DNA of 64,000 bases from Conus ventricosus (GCA_018398815.1 CM031604.1:58970067-59034066), one strand, 5' to 3'; shown: positions 1 through 13,384, counted from the first letter of the stretch. A program made the numbers and translations. Notes: a model not told the origin generated them from the sequence alone.

Positions 1-3000
1 AAAGCACTATTAACAAATTAGTATAAAAAAAAAAGGCATAATGGGGAGGAAAGAGGAAACATGCCAATCTGTCGATAACATCAGTTCATTAAATGCTTCA
101 AGAAATAAGGGGTGCGTTGCTAACATTTTGACTTTTCCCAAGCATACCAAACCAATTGAACATAATTATAATTAACCTTTTATGTGTCACCCAGTTTTTT
201 TTGACCAGTTATATCATGTTTTAAACAACATCAGAAGCTCTGTTTTGGTATCTATTTAGTCTTCTACAGCAAGCAGTCTGATCCAGTAATTTTAACCACA
301 ACGTGAAAAGGAGCACTTCAATGTTTATCAGAAGTTACCGCATTCACGCCAGAGTATTGTTTTTTTTCTTCTAACATCCATCTAACACCCAAACCATCCT
401 GCACCTGAAGGCACTTTCTCAGTTACGTCAAAATGACTTAAGCGCCCAAACCTCAGAACCTTATAACAAGACAGGTTTTTATTTTTGTGTCAAAGATTTG
501 AAGACAGTGCTGGAAGTCCTGAGGTACAAATTTTTTTATTCTTGCTACTGCTGCTAGGGCTTCCTTTGATAAGTTTTCCAAACATCTAGCCCAGTTGAGA
601 GTAATCCAAAAAATGATTACGTAGTAGGCTAAAACTGGTTTCTACAGTTATTTGTTTCCAGTGCGAAAACATATTTTCACAGTTTCTCAAAACACCACCA
701 TTATTTTACAACAACAACTTTTTTTTCATATTTACCATAAACCCCAGCCCCCATTAACATATAATGTTCTAGACAATTGAATATCTTTTGTAACATCAGC
801 AGCATTCAGCATCTAACGCAATGTCTCTGCATATCTTAACAAAAGTGCACCAAGCTGATTGTTTAAAAGGTCTATGTCATCGAACTCCATCAGTGTAATC
901 AATTGGCTGCTTGCAAGTTTCAGTTATAAATTATGCAAAAAATGGAGAGGAAAAAAAATGCATCCCTGTTTTTATTTACGCCAGACAAGCAATCAAAGTA
1001 GGTCGTGACTTTGTCACTCAGCTAACAGAAGCTTTAACCTTGCTTGTACCATGCTTTTAGTGTTTGAAAACATGTTTCAAGCACGACCTTTTTGCAACAG
1101 TAAAAACAGCAACTTTTTCCGGTCTACTCAGGTCAAGGAGGCTCTTTTAAGTAAGTCTCGAACTTCCACACAGGATAGTGTAAAATATCGGATCACCTTG
1201 CTTGTTAATTTTTTGAACTTCGAACTGCCGAGTGAATAAATTGTCAATTGTGCACCTAGGCCCCTTGCGGAAACCAGCTTGTGCGTCCAGAATAAAATCA
1301 TTTTCTTCACAAAACAGTTTAAGTCCTTTCGTTAAAGACAGTAAGTGTATAGTTTATACAAACCACAATCCCGAATAGAGACGGGCAATCTGTAATTATC
1401 AACTTATGTTTTACCTTCCTTTCTTATGTAATGGGAAAAACCAATCGCTCCTGACCAGGCTTTCCGGTACATTCCAGCAGAAAATAGCTTATTAAACAGT
1501 ATGGGTTTGACGAAACTGTAACTATAACTATCATACTCAGAAGGCATCCAAGAAAAAGTTATATGAAAAGGCCGTCATGTCCAGCGCCTTACAGCCCCTT
1601 TAAGTTGTTTGGATGCCTACACAGAATACTGCTTCTGCGAAGTTGCCTATGCATTTCCGATTCAGCACAATATTCACAGTTGTCTGACCAAGCATGTCGG
1701 GCGCGGTCCTGAACGTCTTCAGCAAACTGCGATCATCCCTGCCTGTCTTTACATGAACAGATTTTTAAAGTGATCATGCCACAGTGGAGTTTTATTTCTT
1801 CCAGACTGCTTCTGATATTTGAAGTTAATGTTTTGATCTTTTTCCAGAAAACGCTTAATTTTTATCAAAAGATAACTCGGTCAGTTGCTTTTATAACCAA
1901 ACTGTTCATTTATTTTTCTGATTGTTTTAACTTTACTAAGGCTTTTAAACTCTGTTTTGGATTGTTTAACTTACTAGAGAGCTTTCCATCTCGTATTTGG
2001 CATCCATTGAAACAATTTAGATCTACCTGTCTGTTTGTGTGTAAAAGAAAAACAACTTAAAAACATTAAATTATTTCCTTCTTTATCACTTCACATTCAA
2101 CATCCTACCATTTTTGGGCTGTGCACGAAATTCAAACGTTTGTTTTGTTTGACCATCATTTTTCCTCTGGCAGCAATTTTAAAAGAAAATGTATACATCT
2201 GTTGCACGTTTCTTCAATAACGTTTATCCTAGAACTGACATGAACTTTCATTACTTTTCCTGAACAATTTCATGACGAGTAAGCATTTGAATGACTCAGC
2301 CGTGCTGTTCTTCCATGATAGCTCAATCTGATCAACTATATCTATTTCCGTCTGTTCTTTAAGCATATCAACAGAGGTCGAAAAGGAAGCAAATAACTAT
2401 GATTCCAGTTCTGTTAGGGGGGGGGCACTACATGTCTGATTTCAGTTTGAATACTGCATTGAACAAATAGAAAATAATCTATAACACCCTACCTCTAATT
2501 TGCCCACACGTAATACTCACCTTCGTAGTCACTAGTATGTTACCTTCACAATGATAATCACATTTCTATATGGAGTTTCAATAAGGTTTTCGTCAAAAGT
2601 TATTAAGTCCTGAATCTTTAGATTTCTGTTTAATTGAGGGCCTTCAAGTAATAGCTCGTTTAAATTCTGAAATACGGGCCCTACATCATATCATTAATCG
2701 TTCAAAGTCATAGAAGTCCAGATGTCCTAGCACTGAAAATCGCCACATAACATCCCCATGGCAGGTCAGGGTATGAACGCAGTTATTTCAGTGACATGCA
2801 ATCGTCCTAATTTTCTTAATTCTATTCCCAATATCATTACATAAATAACAGATCCTTCTGGAGGAACATACACAAAACCCACCAATACTTCAAATGAAGG
2901 ATGAAATACTGACGTACCATCGTTATAAAAAAAAAAACCCACACACACACGGAATCGTCAGCTGATTCAATCACCGTGTCACATGTAAATCTACTGACTT

Positions 3001-3390
3001 TTCTGTTACACACAAAACAACCCAACATTTTTCATCTGTGCGTACGAGGAGTGTAAACACTGTGTAATCATGAAAAGCAGGCCTCTAGTTGCATTTTGCT
3101 TGCAATACCCAAATATCGAAATGAAAAAATCTTACATGTTTTCACAAAAGGATTTCCATGTAAATTATTAGTTTGCTAGCAAGTCACTAATCTGCCATAT
3201 CATATTTCAAACAGAGAGTGATCACGTGCATGAGGAAGTTCGAAATCCAAGGAGTCCGCTTGTTTGTCCCTCATCTTTTCGTTTGGCTTGTGACTGATAC
3301 TGCCTCATCCACGGAGACAATCCTTTTGCCTAATATTTGTTTCTGAGTGATTGTCGTGTAAAACACTATTATTGTGTTTTGAGTTTGCTT
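1..3390. other. AT-rich non-coding stretch, nothing recognised
   Basis: I see no coding frame, RNA gene or transposon domain here. Open frames are 60-100 residues, rich in Phe, Leu and Lys, and overlap on both strands as expected of AT-rich DNA. Small features are a G run near 2,407-2,415 and a short (CA) run near 2,940-2,952. Confidence 0.6.
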
Positions 3391-3397
3391 CATTATC

Positions 3398-4350
3398 TTA
3401 TGTGCGTCGTCCATGAGACACGCTGCGTGTTTGTGTGAAGGTGTCACCCTGATATCGTGTTGTCATAAATGTTCCCTGGTCCCAAACATCATCTAGCGGA
3501 GATACAAAATGGAATCCTTCCTTTCCGGTTGCTGGGGCGTGGGGTCGGCCGGCCTGCAGCTCTTTTTCCTTCCGTACACCATTCTGGGAAGTGGTGTCAT
3601 ACATGAAGGCCCGTCCGTCAATATGAGACCAGTGTCCCAGAATCGGAGGAAGGCGCGTTTCAGTTCCGCCTTAGCTGTCTGAGGAATCGGTACTAGCAGC
3701 GACGCCACTCTCTCCTCACAAACACCTTGGATTTCTTTTCCCTCCAAGAATTTGGCAGTTGCCATATCGTTATCTGTCTTAAACGTACTTGGAAGAAGGC
3801 AGACAAACTGGGAAAGGGTGACTTGCCACCTCCTTGAAGTCGATGAGCACGCACTGTTTTCCACTTACATTAATCCATCTCCTCTTTCAGCACAGTGATC
3901 ACTGTTCTCCTTCACAGTCATGATACAGTTCCACCTTTCCTTTGGGATGCTAGGAATCCCAAGAAAGAATCAAGTGGTATGGGGGGGCTCCTCACCTTCC
4001 TTCCAGATCGTCACTTGCTGTCCCAGCCTTTCAACTTTCCTCTTTCAATGTCATGCCTTATCCATGTGTTTGCAATCGGTGACTAAGACCTTCAGACCTT
4101 TCTTCCATTTTCTTTTCATCGCCATCAACATATATGACCACTTCGAAATCGTGACGCTCTGACACACTTCCACGGACCCCCAGGAAGCTAGAAAGCTGCT
4201 GCCGCCCCACTGGAATATATCACTGCCTACCTCAGTTCTCTTGTCGGATGGTCCTGGATGGGGGCTCCACGTCCCCACACTGGAGCAGGAACAACACCAG
4301 TCAACCCGATCACCACTGTCCCTTTCGATCGCTAACAGCGTATCACTCAT
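3398..4350 (-). other. unidentified coding-like tract, possibly a decayed transposon ORF
   Basis: Three adjacent minus-strand frames (4,350-4,051; 3,864-3,493; 3,604-3,398) have mixed, protein-like composition, unlike the low-complexity frames around them. The middle one (123 aa) includes the segments KFLEGKEIQGVCEERVASLL and KAELKRAFLRFWDTGLILTD. The upstream one has SVTISKWSYMLMAMKRKWKKG. The frames are separated by stops and frame changes, so if this was one ORF it is broken. I do not recognise the family. It could be a decayed transposon gene or a chance open stretch; nothing here shows a function. Confidence 0.25.
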
Positions 4351-4722
4351 TGTTTCATAGATCTACAATTGGCACGTTTCGACACGAACGTTGGAAGTCA
4401 GTAAAAAAAAAAATGCCCACCAACTCGCTCGGAGAGAAAACAGGACAGATAGCGTAATGCAGAGAAAACAAACAAACATTCGTCGTGGGGGGGGGGTGGG
4501 GGGAAAAACTAAACTTTTGTCGGCCAAATTGTGACATTAAATGACAGCAACACAATGCGTGACGTTTTGGGTTGTTACGAGCGCAGGTGAATTTTTTCTA
4601 GGTTTAAAGAATGTCAGTTAATCTCAGCAGGTACAATCTGAGCACAAAGCAGCAAACGTACTCTTGCCCACGAGCGCCTGTGCACGTGTTATTTTAGTGT
4701 TAGTGGTAAGCGTTCGTGTGGC

Positions 4723-5210
4723 TTGTTTGTGTGTGTGTGTGTGTGTGTGTGTGAGTGTGTGTGTGTGTTGTGTGTGTGTGTGTGGTGTGTGTGTGTTGTG
4801 TTGTTGTAGTTCTCTTCTTCTTTCCTTTCCGTTTAACCGTCTTCCCACATAAAGTGATTTCAGACAGTTTGCAGTGATAGATAGTCTGAGGAAAAAGTAT
4901 GAGTGTGCGCAACCATTTGCGAGAGTGTGTGTGTGTTGTGTGTGTGTGTGTGGTGTGTGTGTGTTGTGTTGTGAGTGTGTGTGTGTGTGTTGTGTGTTAT
5001 GTGAGTGTGCTTGCGTTGCATGTGGGTGTGTGTGTGTGAGTGTGGTGTGTGTGTGTGTGTGTGTGTTTGTTCGTGTGTTTTGTGTGTGTGCTTGCGTAGC
5101 GCGCGGGCACTTGTGTGTGTGTGTGTGTGTGTGTGTTTGTGTGTGAGTGTGTGGTGTGTTGTGTGTGTGTGTGTGTGGTGTGTGTATGTGTGTGTGAAAA
5201 TTTTGTGTGT

Positions 5211-5248
<38 letters not shown>

Positions 5249-5385
5249 GTGGGGTGTGTTGTATGTGTGGTGGTGTGTGTGTTGAGGTGTGTGTGTGTGT
5301 TGTGTGGTGTGGTGTGTGTGTGTGTGTGTTGTGTGTGAGTGTGTGTGTGTGTGTGTGTTGTGTGAGTGAGTGAGTGTGATAAGAG
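4723..5385. repeat. long (GT)n compound microsatellite
   Basis: About 0.65 kb of GT dinucleotides is broken by GGTG, GAGT and TTGT variants and two short non-repeat islands (about 4,806-4,925 and 5,090-5,110). The Cys/Val-rich open frames here are translations of the repeat, not genes. The repeat lies on the 3' side of the minus-strand LINE at 6,150-9,760. Confidence 0.95.
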
Positions 5386-6149
5386 ATAAGTTTATGATAC
5401 GGTTTTCAGTGTGCCACAGTTTTTTTTATTCATAGAAATAACAGTAATTTCACCATGTTCCAGAGGAACTATTGTCTGATCTTCAATAGTATCTCTGGCA
5501 CCAGAGGTTATCTTATGAAGTTGAAGCAGTCCTTTGAATGATGTCTTCGTTTCACCACATTTGTCCGAGTTTGACGTGGTCATATTTTTTCCAGTTTTTG
5601 GACACTTCAATTAAGCTGTATTTGAGGAGTTAAAGAGTGTGTATAAAAACCATCTTATCTTGCATCTATTTGTAAGCGGCATCATACTAAAGATTGTAAA
5701 TTGGTTAAGATAGCAAATGTTTGTTCAAATGAGTTGGGGGGAATACAAGAAAGTTAAAATTCAAAGAAATATTCCACCTGCATGTATAAAATGTTTTACA
5801 AAATAAACCATGAAAAACAGTTATTAAAACATGTAAGGCCAAGATTCAGTGTAGTCGATCCAACAGATAAATTTCGAGCACCTCCCTTTGCACTACTGTT
5901 TTTGTTCTTGCACAGTTCAATAACAGATGACTTACACGGAGTAGGATTCCACAGCACATACATGAGACATTTTTTGCATTAATTAGTTCGAGGTGAATTT
6001 AATCGCATGCGAATGAATTAAGCTTTCTGAACTTCTCTGAAATTGGAGTTTGGATTATTCTTAATTGTGTTTTGGGGTTAATATCAGGGCTTGGTTTAAC
6101 ACACATTTTATAATATTGACAATTCTGTGTTTTTCAATAAATGTTTTAA

Positions 6150-6665
6150 ATCTGTCGTTTGATGCTTCTTATTTATCATGTCATAACAATTCTGACAAAT
6201 CCAAAATCTATACTGAAGAAGATTGTGCCTTACAATGTTGCGAGCTGCTCTTCGACATCTTGGTTCAACTCTCTCCTTGGATGTAAATGCCGCAGAGAGA
6301 GGGCACCCAACAGAAAGTAATAACTGACTCATCTTCATTGATGAAGATGCGTTAAGTATATTATTACGCGTTGTTATCTCATTACGAATCTTTGAATTGG
6401 GAGATTGTAAAGCAGAAAGCGCAGATCTGGAATCACTACAAGTAGAAGTTGACGTACTTTTTAGAAGTGGAAGAATATAGAATATACTTTAGAGACCATT
6501 AGAAATGCTACTGAGATATGGCGGATAAAAATCGACACGAATTTTCCCAGATTATACAATTCTCCCACTTTAAGTTGTGTATGATAAAAGCAGCGCCATT
6601 GGTTATGATCATCTAGTACGAACCATCCTGTAAACACTTTCAAGTCGGTCTTTATACACATTTCC
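6150..6665 (-). pseudogene. RNase H domain remnant of the I-type LINE
   Basis: The minus-strand frame 6,667-6,461 starts with a degraded KVFTGWF (normally KVFTDGS, carrying a catalytic Asp). It continues through GKFVSIF, where an intact domain has FTAEL. A second frame holds DSRSALSALQS, the next conserved acidic block. Further down, ERVEPRCRRAARN resembles the region near the last catalytic Asp. RNase H after RT is characteristic of the I group of LINEs. The first catalytic Asp appears lost (D to G in FTGW), so this is a dead copy. Confidence 0.55.
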
Positions 6666-9600
6666 AAATGACAATTTACATGCTTTTAAAGAAGGATTGG
6701 AGATCGTAGTTACTTAGCAATAGTGTAATTTGTTCCTATCAAAATTTAGCTTAATTATTTCCCATTGGAATTGGTGCATAGAAGGGGCTCGAAGCGTTTT
6801 TAGTTTGATTTATTTTTTTTTGATTCTCATTTCAATAGAGAAGAATATATGTCTGAATGGATAAAGTTTGATTTTATGCTATCTACAACCTTTTTGCAAA
6901 GTCGGTTTCTGAATTTTAAACGATACTTCTTAGCACGAAAGTATTTGGAGAATAGTTCTTTAAGACAAATTTAGATGTAGACGCTTTTTTTTTTCGAAAC
7001 TCATTGAGAGGCAAAACTCCAATTTTCATGGTATTGTTCCCATGTTACATGTATGTATAGGACTCCAAGTTGCCAGTTTCTACGATTTTGCAGACTAATA
7101 CTGTTGTAAATTATTGGTAAGTGTTGTGGGCGCTAAAGAATACTTCTTGGGCGTAAATTGATCTATGACCGGCACCAGCACAGAAGATAGTAATGTTAAG
7201 CTATCTTTGTCCTTGTCCCCACTTTTGTTTATTCTTAGATTTTTAAAAAGTTAAAACTTTCCTCGCTTTAATCAAAATGTATTCAAATATGTAGATTCCA
7301 TTAAAGCTTTGGAGTTAGATAAACGCCTAGAAAGTTTTACAGAACTAGCTTAATGTAGTATGACCCGTTTCAGGAGTACATTGAGGAAGTCTCAGGTCAT
7401 ATCCAGAGTTAAAAAGCATTAAATCGTTTTTTTCTGCTGAAAGTGAAAGTCCATTTTCATGTAAAAAGGTGTTGATTTTGTTTAGTTCACATGTGAAAAT
7501 TTATTTTTATGTAATTGACAGGGAGGATCCTTAAGGAGTCTTTCTTTCATAGTGACTTTCATCCACAATACCTAAGTCATATCGGCGAATTGTTGCTAAT
7601 ATTCATCTTTTGATAATCCATTTGTTAAATCTCAGTTACAATATTGACAAAAATCGGAGATAATACTGATCCCTGTGGAAGCCTCATTTCTAATGGTCTA
7701 GTGCAAGAATAAGTATGCTCAATACTTGTTAAATCACTCTATTTTTCCAAAAAAAAGAACTTTGATAAGTTTATCATTGTTCCACTTTTTAACCAATGGC
7801 TTGAACTTTTATATGAGCCGTTTGTGCCATACTTTTCATATGTTTTTTAATATCAAAAGAAATGTTTTGCGAGGATATTTTTTTCCGTCACGCAAATTGT
7901 TGTTTAACATGACCGTTAGTTTTAAAACTAATTTTTCTACTGAGATCTTCCTTTTTGAAAACCAGCTTGGTGATTGGATTACTTTGTGTTTAGTTACAAA
8001 AATATGTTAACCTGATTGAACAATTTGTATTCCATCATTTTGCACATATGAGACGTTAGGGCGATTGTTCGTAAACTAGCTGTTTATATCATAATCGAAG
8101 TTTTCCCCTGTTTGTGAATGGGAATAATTATAGAATGTTTCCACACAGAAAGGCAGATTTCCCTCGTTTCCAACAATTTTTAATAAAAAGGTATATGAAA
8201 TTGTTTTACATTCCGGCGGATATGAAGCAACATTTCATTTGAAAGCCATCTAAGCCTACTGATGTCATTTTATTTCCTAGATTACTGAACATTCCTCCAC
8301 TTCCTGTAATGATATGGAACATTTTAGGTAATGGTTCTTTTAACAGGGTCAGGGTCGTTGTAAATGGCATTTCTTTCTCTTGCTCTCGTGTGTTGTTTCG
8401 TTTCTGCAGTTAGACTGGTCTGTGCTGCTTATTTTGAAATATGTTGCGAAAGCTCAGCTTTCTCTGATTTGTGGAGGGGAAATATCAGAGGTTAGGGAGT
8501 CTTGATCGACATGTTTGGTAGAGACACTCCTGTTTCATTATTCTTAGATTTGCCCACACCTTTTTGATAATCTTTGAAACTAAATACTTCATTTTTACAA
8601 AATTTGACCAGTATTTGTCGTTTGCTTGTGCCGTCACTTTGTTTAACAATGAATTTTGGCCTTTTTTTTTTTCTCAAGCAGCTTTGAATTACTTTCGTCT
8701 CCTTTATCTTTCGTAAGTAGCTCTAGTTTTAACGTTTTTTTTCCTTTTTAGAGCTTGATCGCAATTTTTGTTCCACCAGACATTCCTGTGTGTTTTATTT
8801 AACTTTGCTTGATTAGTTTTTATTCTGGTATATGACTGATTTGCAGCAGATAGCATGGCTTTTTGAAATGTACAATACAATCCACGACAGTTAGGTAGTA
8901 TGAAATTCATTCATGTCTCATAGGAACGATTTTTTTTTAAAGCCAAGTTTGTGAATCTGTCCCATTAGCCTATTTATATTTATAATTTTGGTACTTTTTT
9001 CTTGCGACATGTCTTTTGGTTCAGGCCTTATAGATTTAAAAGTGTGTGATAATGGGAAATATGAAAACTGTTCAGAAGTGTCATTTAAGGTCTGCCAGTC
9101 ACATAGCAGGTGCTAGATCTGGAGATGTGTTGTTAAGGTTAAATCTATGCACTGGTCTGGTGATTGGGATTATCGGGAACACGTGTTATTCTCCCCGGTT
9201 CATTTAAAAGAAATAAAGGGCGAGTACAACAATGTTCTCAACGAAACGACTGCTAGTAATTAAATTGACAATCTATTTCCCAGAATGGCGAATGACGCAA
9301 TTGAAATCACCAGTTATAATTATGACTAGCTATTCTGATCTGAAAGTTTAGGTGAAGGGATCGCAGCCATTCGTGATAATCTCATTAGGCCTCGAGGTAA
9401 GTATATTGACACAACAATGAATGTGTGTCAGTGTTATATTCGGACCCAGACTGCACAGGAATAAGGCAATCTATGTAATCCTGGTGGAACAGACTAGCAC
9501 ATGGGTAATACTCTCTCTCCTTCTTTAATTTAAATAGCAACAATGGTTTTAATCTTCTGTGGCTCCTGCTGAGTAATTGGTGAGAAAATAGTAACCACTG

Positions 9601-9760
9601 AGTTTTTAGGTAACCTATTCCTCTTCACATTGCGAGAGAAGCAAAGCCAATACATTATATTTTTTCCTTCGGCAGGTGCTGAGTTAGCTGATCAAGACTA
9701 GTTGAGATGGTACGACAGTTCCACGGAAAACTTAAAAGAAACGTATTTAACATGTAATAT
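6150..9760 (-). mobile_element. decayed I-type LINE (endonuclease, RT, RNase H)
   Basis: Reading the minus strand from 9,760 down, scattered frames give the domain order of an I-clade non-LTR retrotransposon. APE-type endonuclease pieces lie near 9,250-9,600 (an SIYLPRG segment, then TGDFN around 9,310). The endonuclease-RT linker is at about 8,900-8,700 (KTHRNVWWNKNCDQALKRKK). RT follows: PPECKTISYTFLLK near 8,220, LVLKLTVMLNNNLRDGKK near 7,890, then LPQGSVLSPIFVNI near 7,670, followed by a degraded FADD-type motif. RNase H pieces are at 6,660-6,460 and then DSRSALSALQSPNSKIRNEI near 6,430-6,370. Every domain is interrupted by stops and frameshifts, so the copy cannot encode a working protein. 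The 5' and 3' limits are approximate. Confidence 0.7.
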
Positions 9761-10019
9761 AACTTTCTTAAACCAACTAACAAAACAATCTGAAGATCTA
9801 GATCTAGATCTATTGTTCACGTTTAACAGACAGTGTCAAAATGGATAATAAATCATGTGAAAATAGTAGCACTACATATACTTTGTTACAAATTGGTGGC
9901 CTTACAGTCAGGATGAAGTGGAGCAGAAGATTAATAAGTTCTTGTTTCACACCATCCTATAAGACACTAAATCTGTTTCTCCAAGTGCGCGGTTGTAGTA
10001 GGGACGCTCCTAAAACGTT

Positions 10020-10054
10020 GTGTGTGGTGTGTGTGTGTGTGTGTGTGTGTGTGT
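10020..10054. repeat. (GT)n microsatellite
   Basis: A run of about 17 GT units with one GGTG interruption, just downstream (in minus-strand sense) of the family S repeat copy at 10,150-10,560. Confidence 0.95.
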
Positions 10055-10149
10055 TAAATGGTGAAAACTGTCAATAAAATAAATCAGAGATGTATAAGTT
10101 ACTAAAAAACAGCAAACTTAATTGACACAAGTGGTTGAATAAATAGATA

Positions 10150-10560
10150 CTTAGTCAACAGTCTGAACTTGAGCACGGAATTCGCAAAGTGTTCCACACA
10201 AGCCATACAATGCGCTAAAAAGTTCCTCCCTTGGGCTAGGATCGTAGCGTGGGTCTTTTGTCCAGGAATGGCTGGTACGGAGGGGCCGCGTAGCTGGAAA
10301 CGGTGGAGTGTCGGGCACATTTTTAAGGGGTGTTGACCCAGAAGAGGCACCTGATGTGTCTCCCGATGTTCTGGCGAGAAACACATAGCCCCTCTGTAAG
10401 TAGGATGGAGGCGTCCCGGAAGTGCCAGTTGATGACGTGGAGGTTATTGGGGCTGATGAATGAGATGTTGTCTTCATCAGCTCTGATACAAGCAAGGCGT
10501 TGAAGAGGTCCCCCCTTGATGTTAAGCTGGGGGTCCTTTAGATGGTAGCAAGTTTTGTCT
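10150..10560 (-). repeat. repeat family S copy 1 (degraded SGNH-like ORF, C-terminal half)
   Basis: Minus-strand translation across frames gives PQLNIKG, ALLVSELMK, NLHVINW, SILLTEGLC and QNIGRHIRCLFW. The same series (PELNIKGDLYNAL, FNILLTRG, GNIGRHMRNLFW) occurs at 61,390-61,790 on the same strand, so the two are diverged copies of one repeat. The fuller copy carries features of an SGNH/GDSL-like hydrolase, a fold found in ORF1 proteins of some LINEs. Here the region where the family's Asp-x-x-His would lie reads EGLC, so the site is lost. The copy is frameshifted. Assignment rests mainly on the paralogue. Confidence 0.45.
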
Positions 10561-10561
10561 G

Positions 10562-11600
10562 ATGAATAATTTTCATTTTAAGGATTGTTCTTTTAAAAAT
10601 GTCCAATTGATAACATTTTATGAATTCTTTGCTGCTTGTCAATCGGAGAATTTGATTCAAGTCATTCACGGCACAGTGAAATTAAAACGGCGTCAAAGGC
10701 TTTCTCAGCATCTTGACGAGACGATTCGAAAGGACGGTTCCCAAAATCCTTGATCTGTAGACGGCCTTGTGTGACATCTGGCATCGAATCCGTAGATGAC
10801 CCAGTCTTCTTTCTATTACTTTATTTGTCACCGAGTTCATGAAGGATCAAAACACTTGGGACATCAGGTTAGAGTTTTCGATCTGTTTTCCTCTTGATAC
10901 CGAAGACTAGTCTGGGCCTATTGCATCTTTCATGCGGGGCTTTGGTTATGACACGTCATGACAGTGTGCGATTCTATTATCTTTCTTCCTGATGTGCTTT
11001 TTTTTCCGATTTCTTTGGTTTTGTTATTGATTCAGGTCCTTTTATCATCGCTTTTTTTGCTGTGTGTTAATTGTACGCCATTGGTTGAGTCGAAGCGCGG
11101 TGTGATGCACCCGAACCAGCAGCTTCAGCATAGGTAAGCTTAACGATATTGTTGGAACTCTGTTTTGGGTTTCCAACGCTGATTGACGCTTTTTTCTTCC
11201 TATGCTCAATGTCTGCACTACATCATTCTGCTGGCTAATAATTTTTCCTCGATTTGAAATCCGCGAGCAGAGCGTTTTTTTAAATCATCTCATGTAGGTC
11301 ATACAGACCAAACTCAGCTCACGCCAGGCCCGATGTGAATACTGCTGGTTTCGGGTATGTAGCGCGGTCCACTCCATATAGAGGCAACCAAACCGTCTTT
11401 CCTCGCTCCTATACGTTACTGCGTTTTCCGATTGGGTCGCCCTCCCCCCGCCGACTGTCGGTGCACAGGATTCATGTCCTGAGCGGGGGCTGATGACTCG
11501 GCTTCTTCCATATCTGGCTGGTGCCGCTGCCTCGATCTCGTCATATTCATTTTTTTAACTTGCAAAATCAGTGCTGCTCTTCGTTTAGTGCTTGACCGTA
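10562..11600. other. no gene; possible faint RT trace
   Basis: The minus strand near 10,735-10,680 reads DAEKAFDAV, which resembles RT motif A, but I found no supporting RT motifs around it. The rest of the stretch, including a GC-richer patch at 11,090-11,540, shows nothing I recognise. Confidence 0.3.
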
Positions 11601-11607
11601 GCCGCCA

Positions 11608-11718
11608 TCTTTGTGTGTGTCGGTGTGTGTGTGTGGTGTGTGTGCACGCGGCGCAAAGTTTGTGTGTGGTGGTGTTGTGTGTGGTGTGTGTTGTGTGTGT
11701 GTGTTGTAAGTGTGGTGT

Positions 11719-11754
<36 letters not shown>

Positions 11755-11778
11755 GTGTGTGTGTGTGTGTGTGGTGTG
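11608..11778. repeat. (GT)n microsatellite
   Basis: GT repeats with GGTG and TTGT interruptions and a short non-repeat island at about 11,644-11,662. The overlapping Cys/Val and His/Thr open frames are repeat translations. Confidence 0.95.
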
Positions 11779-12049
11779 GATTCATAATCTTTTCTGGCTA
11801 TCACCTATGCAGAACAATTTTTATACTGCAACACATAAGGTGTGTTGCATAGGTCTCTCCGAACGAATTCCACATGTTGTGACAACGCAATATCAAGGCC
11901 CGACAACCCCGCGCTTCCACTAACAGCCCTCTCACTCACAACCCCGAGCCCGACCTCAGCACTGAGTTTGTCACCTCCTGTGTTACCTGTATAGTAATTA
12001 CGCATTAGGATGCACGAGAACATGCGTGAAACATTTAATGATAGGCCTT

Positions 12050-13384
12050 TAACGAAAGTGAAACGTTCTTGAAACGAAAACGTAGCATATTCAGGGGTCT
12101 GTTTTTATCCATCTATATGTCTTATTGTCACTACATCGTATGGTATTGTTCTTTTTAATAAAAACAAGAGGGAAAGGTTTTCAATTTTTTCCCCATTTCC
12201 GCTGTGGCAGTATAGCATAGGAACAGTTTACTTCGATCTCCTTCATTATTTCGAACCCCCACCCCACCCCCCACCCCCCCCCCCAAAAAAAAATCTATGA
12301 GAATTTGACGTATTGCGTAGCGAAGCATTTTATAACAATAAGGCACAAAAAGAAGGAGAACTGAGGTGATAAATGAAGTGAGAACAACTTATTTTTCTAA
12401 TCGAGGTCCATGCCTTTTTCTGTTTATAATCAAGAAAACCTTCAATGTAAATCCAGATATCGTATGAACTCTGTTTATTCAGTTTGAGATGCATGATACA
12501 TGGAAAAAATTGTGAAAACATATACGTTTATATTACATCACACAATGATGTAAGGCACGATAGTTTTCAAGTATACGTCAGTACTTGCAGTTCAGTTCCT
12601 TTTGTTCAAATGTATATTTGCTAAACTGCCACTATCCTCGTTAGCGTAAAAGTCCTTTTTACAACGATTGAACGTAATGGCAATCCCACCAACCATGTTT
12701 TATGATACCTCTTTTTCTAAACATAACCTGCATGTATTAGTTTGTACAGCAACCCATTTCATTATAAACGTCAATTGTTCTTTGAAAGCAAGGAAAACTC
12801 CTCATCTGATACCATGATAGTTCCGTTTTCACGTAATTTCCCTCACAATTAATTTTTCCTTCCTGTTTACAATTAAAAAGTAACTGTTTTTTTCCAACAA
12901 GCTGAGACGTTCAAATCATTTAGGAGAGCATATTACAATTCTATGATCTTGTAATTTGTAAAATAAGAAATCAAATGGAATTCAGCATAAACTGTATTTC
13001 AGAATTTCAGGTCAATGTTTCGTCAAAGCTCATGCTCATTTCAAAACATGCAAAAACGACCATTAAACATTATTATTTAAGAAAACACGATCATCATTCG
13101 AATAAATATTGCTCAAAATGCCCATGACTTTGTCATAAAATTTGTTATTTCCTTCCAGTATTATAAGAACCGTTGCTTATTCGTCTATTATTTGATCATA
13201 TTGTGCAGACGTAGATCATTTTCTGTGTATAGTAAAGCTCTGTTATAGGCTTACATTACTTTTTCGTTTGATTTCTATTCATAAAAAAACTTACCTGGAA
13301 GAAAATTTCTTTCCACAAACAGTTTCACTTGAATAAATCTTAAAGCATGTGGGACCAAATTAAACCTATGTTCTCATTTCTTGT
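12050..13384. repeat. segmental duplication copy 1, left part
   Basis: AT-rich non-coding DNA collinear with about 38,900-40,235. Landmarks found in both copies in order include CAGTACTTGCAGTT (12,580 and 39,411), a TTTTTACAACG block (12,656 and 39,491), TTTGTACAGC (12,741 and 39,582) and CGTCTATTATTTG (13,182 and 40,028). The match resumes at 19,162 after LTR element A, which is inserted at 13,384/13,385. No coding frame is evident. Confidence 0.75.
13380..13384 (+). repeat. 5' target-site duplication of element A (CTTGT)
   Basis: CTTGT lies directly before the 5' LTR and recurs at 19,162-19,166 directly after the 3' LTR. The paralogous empty site near 40,237 holds a single CTTCG, as expected if this is the duplicated target. 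Confidence 0.7.

Noticed and set aside
4664..5373. Long Cys/Val-rich open frames (plus) and His/Thr-rich frames (minus)
   Set aside because: They are direct translations of (GT)n/(CA)n repeats. The same happens at 11.6, 35-37.6, 42-43, 46.6, 47.7 and 52.8 kb.
7726..8010. Plus-strand frame of 94 residues
   Set aside because: Antisense shadow of the RT of the minus-strand I-type LINE.
10680..10735. DAEKAFDAV on the minus strand as RT motif A
   Set aside because: No other RT motif was found in order around it; too short to support alone.
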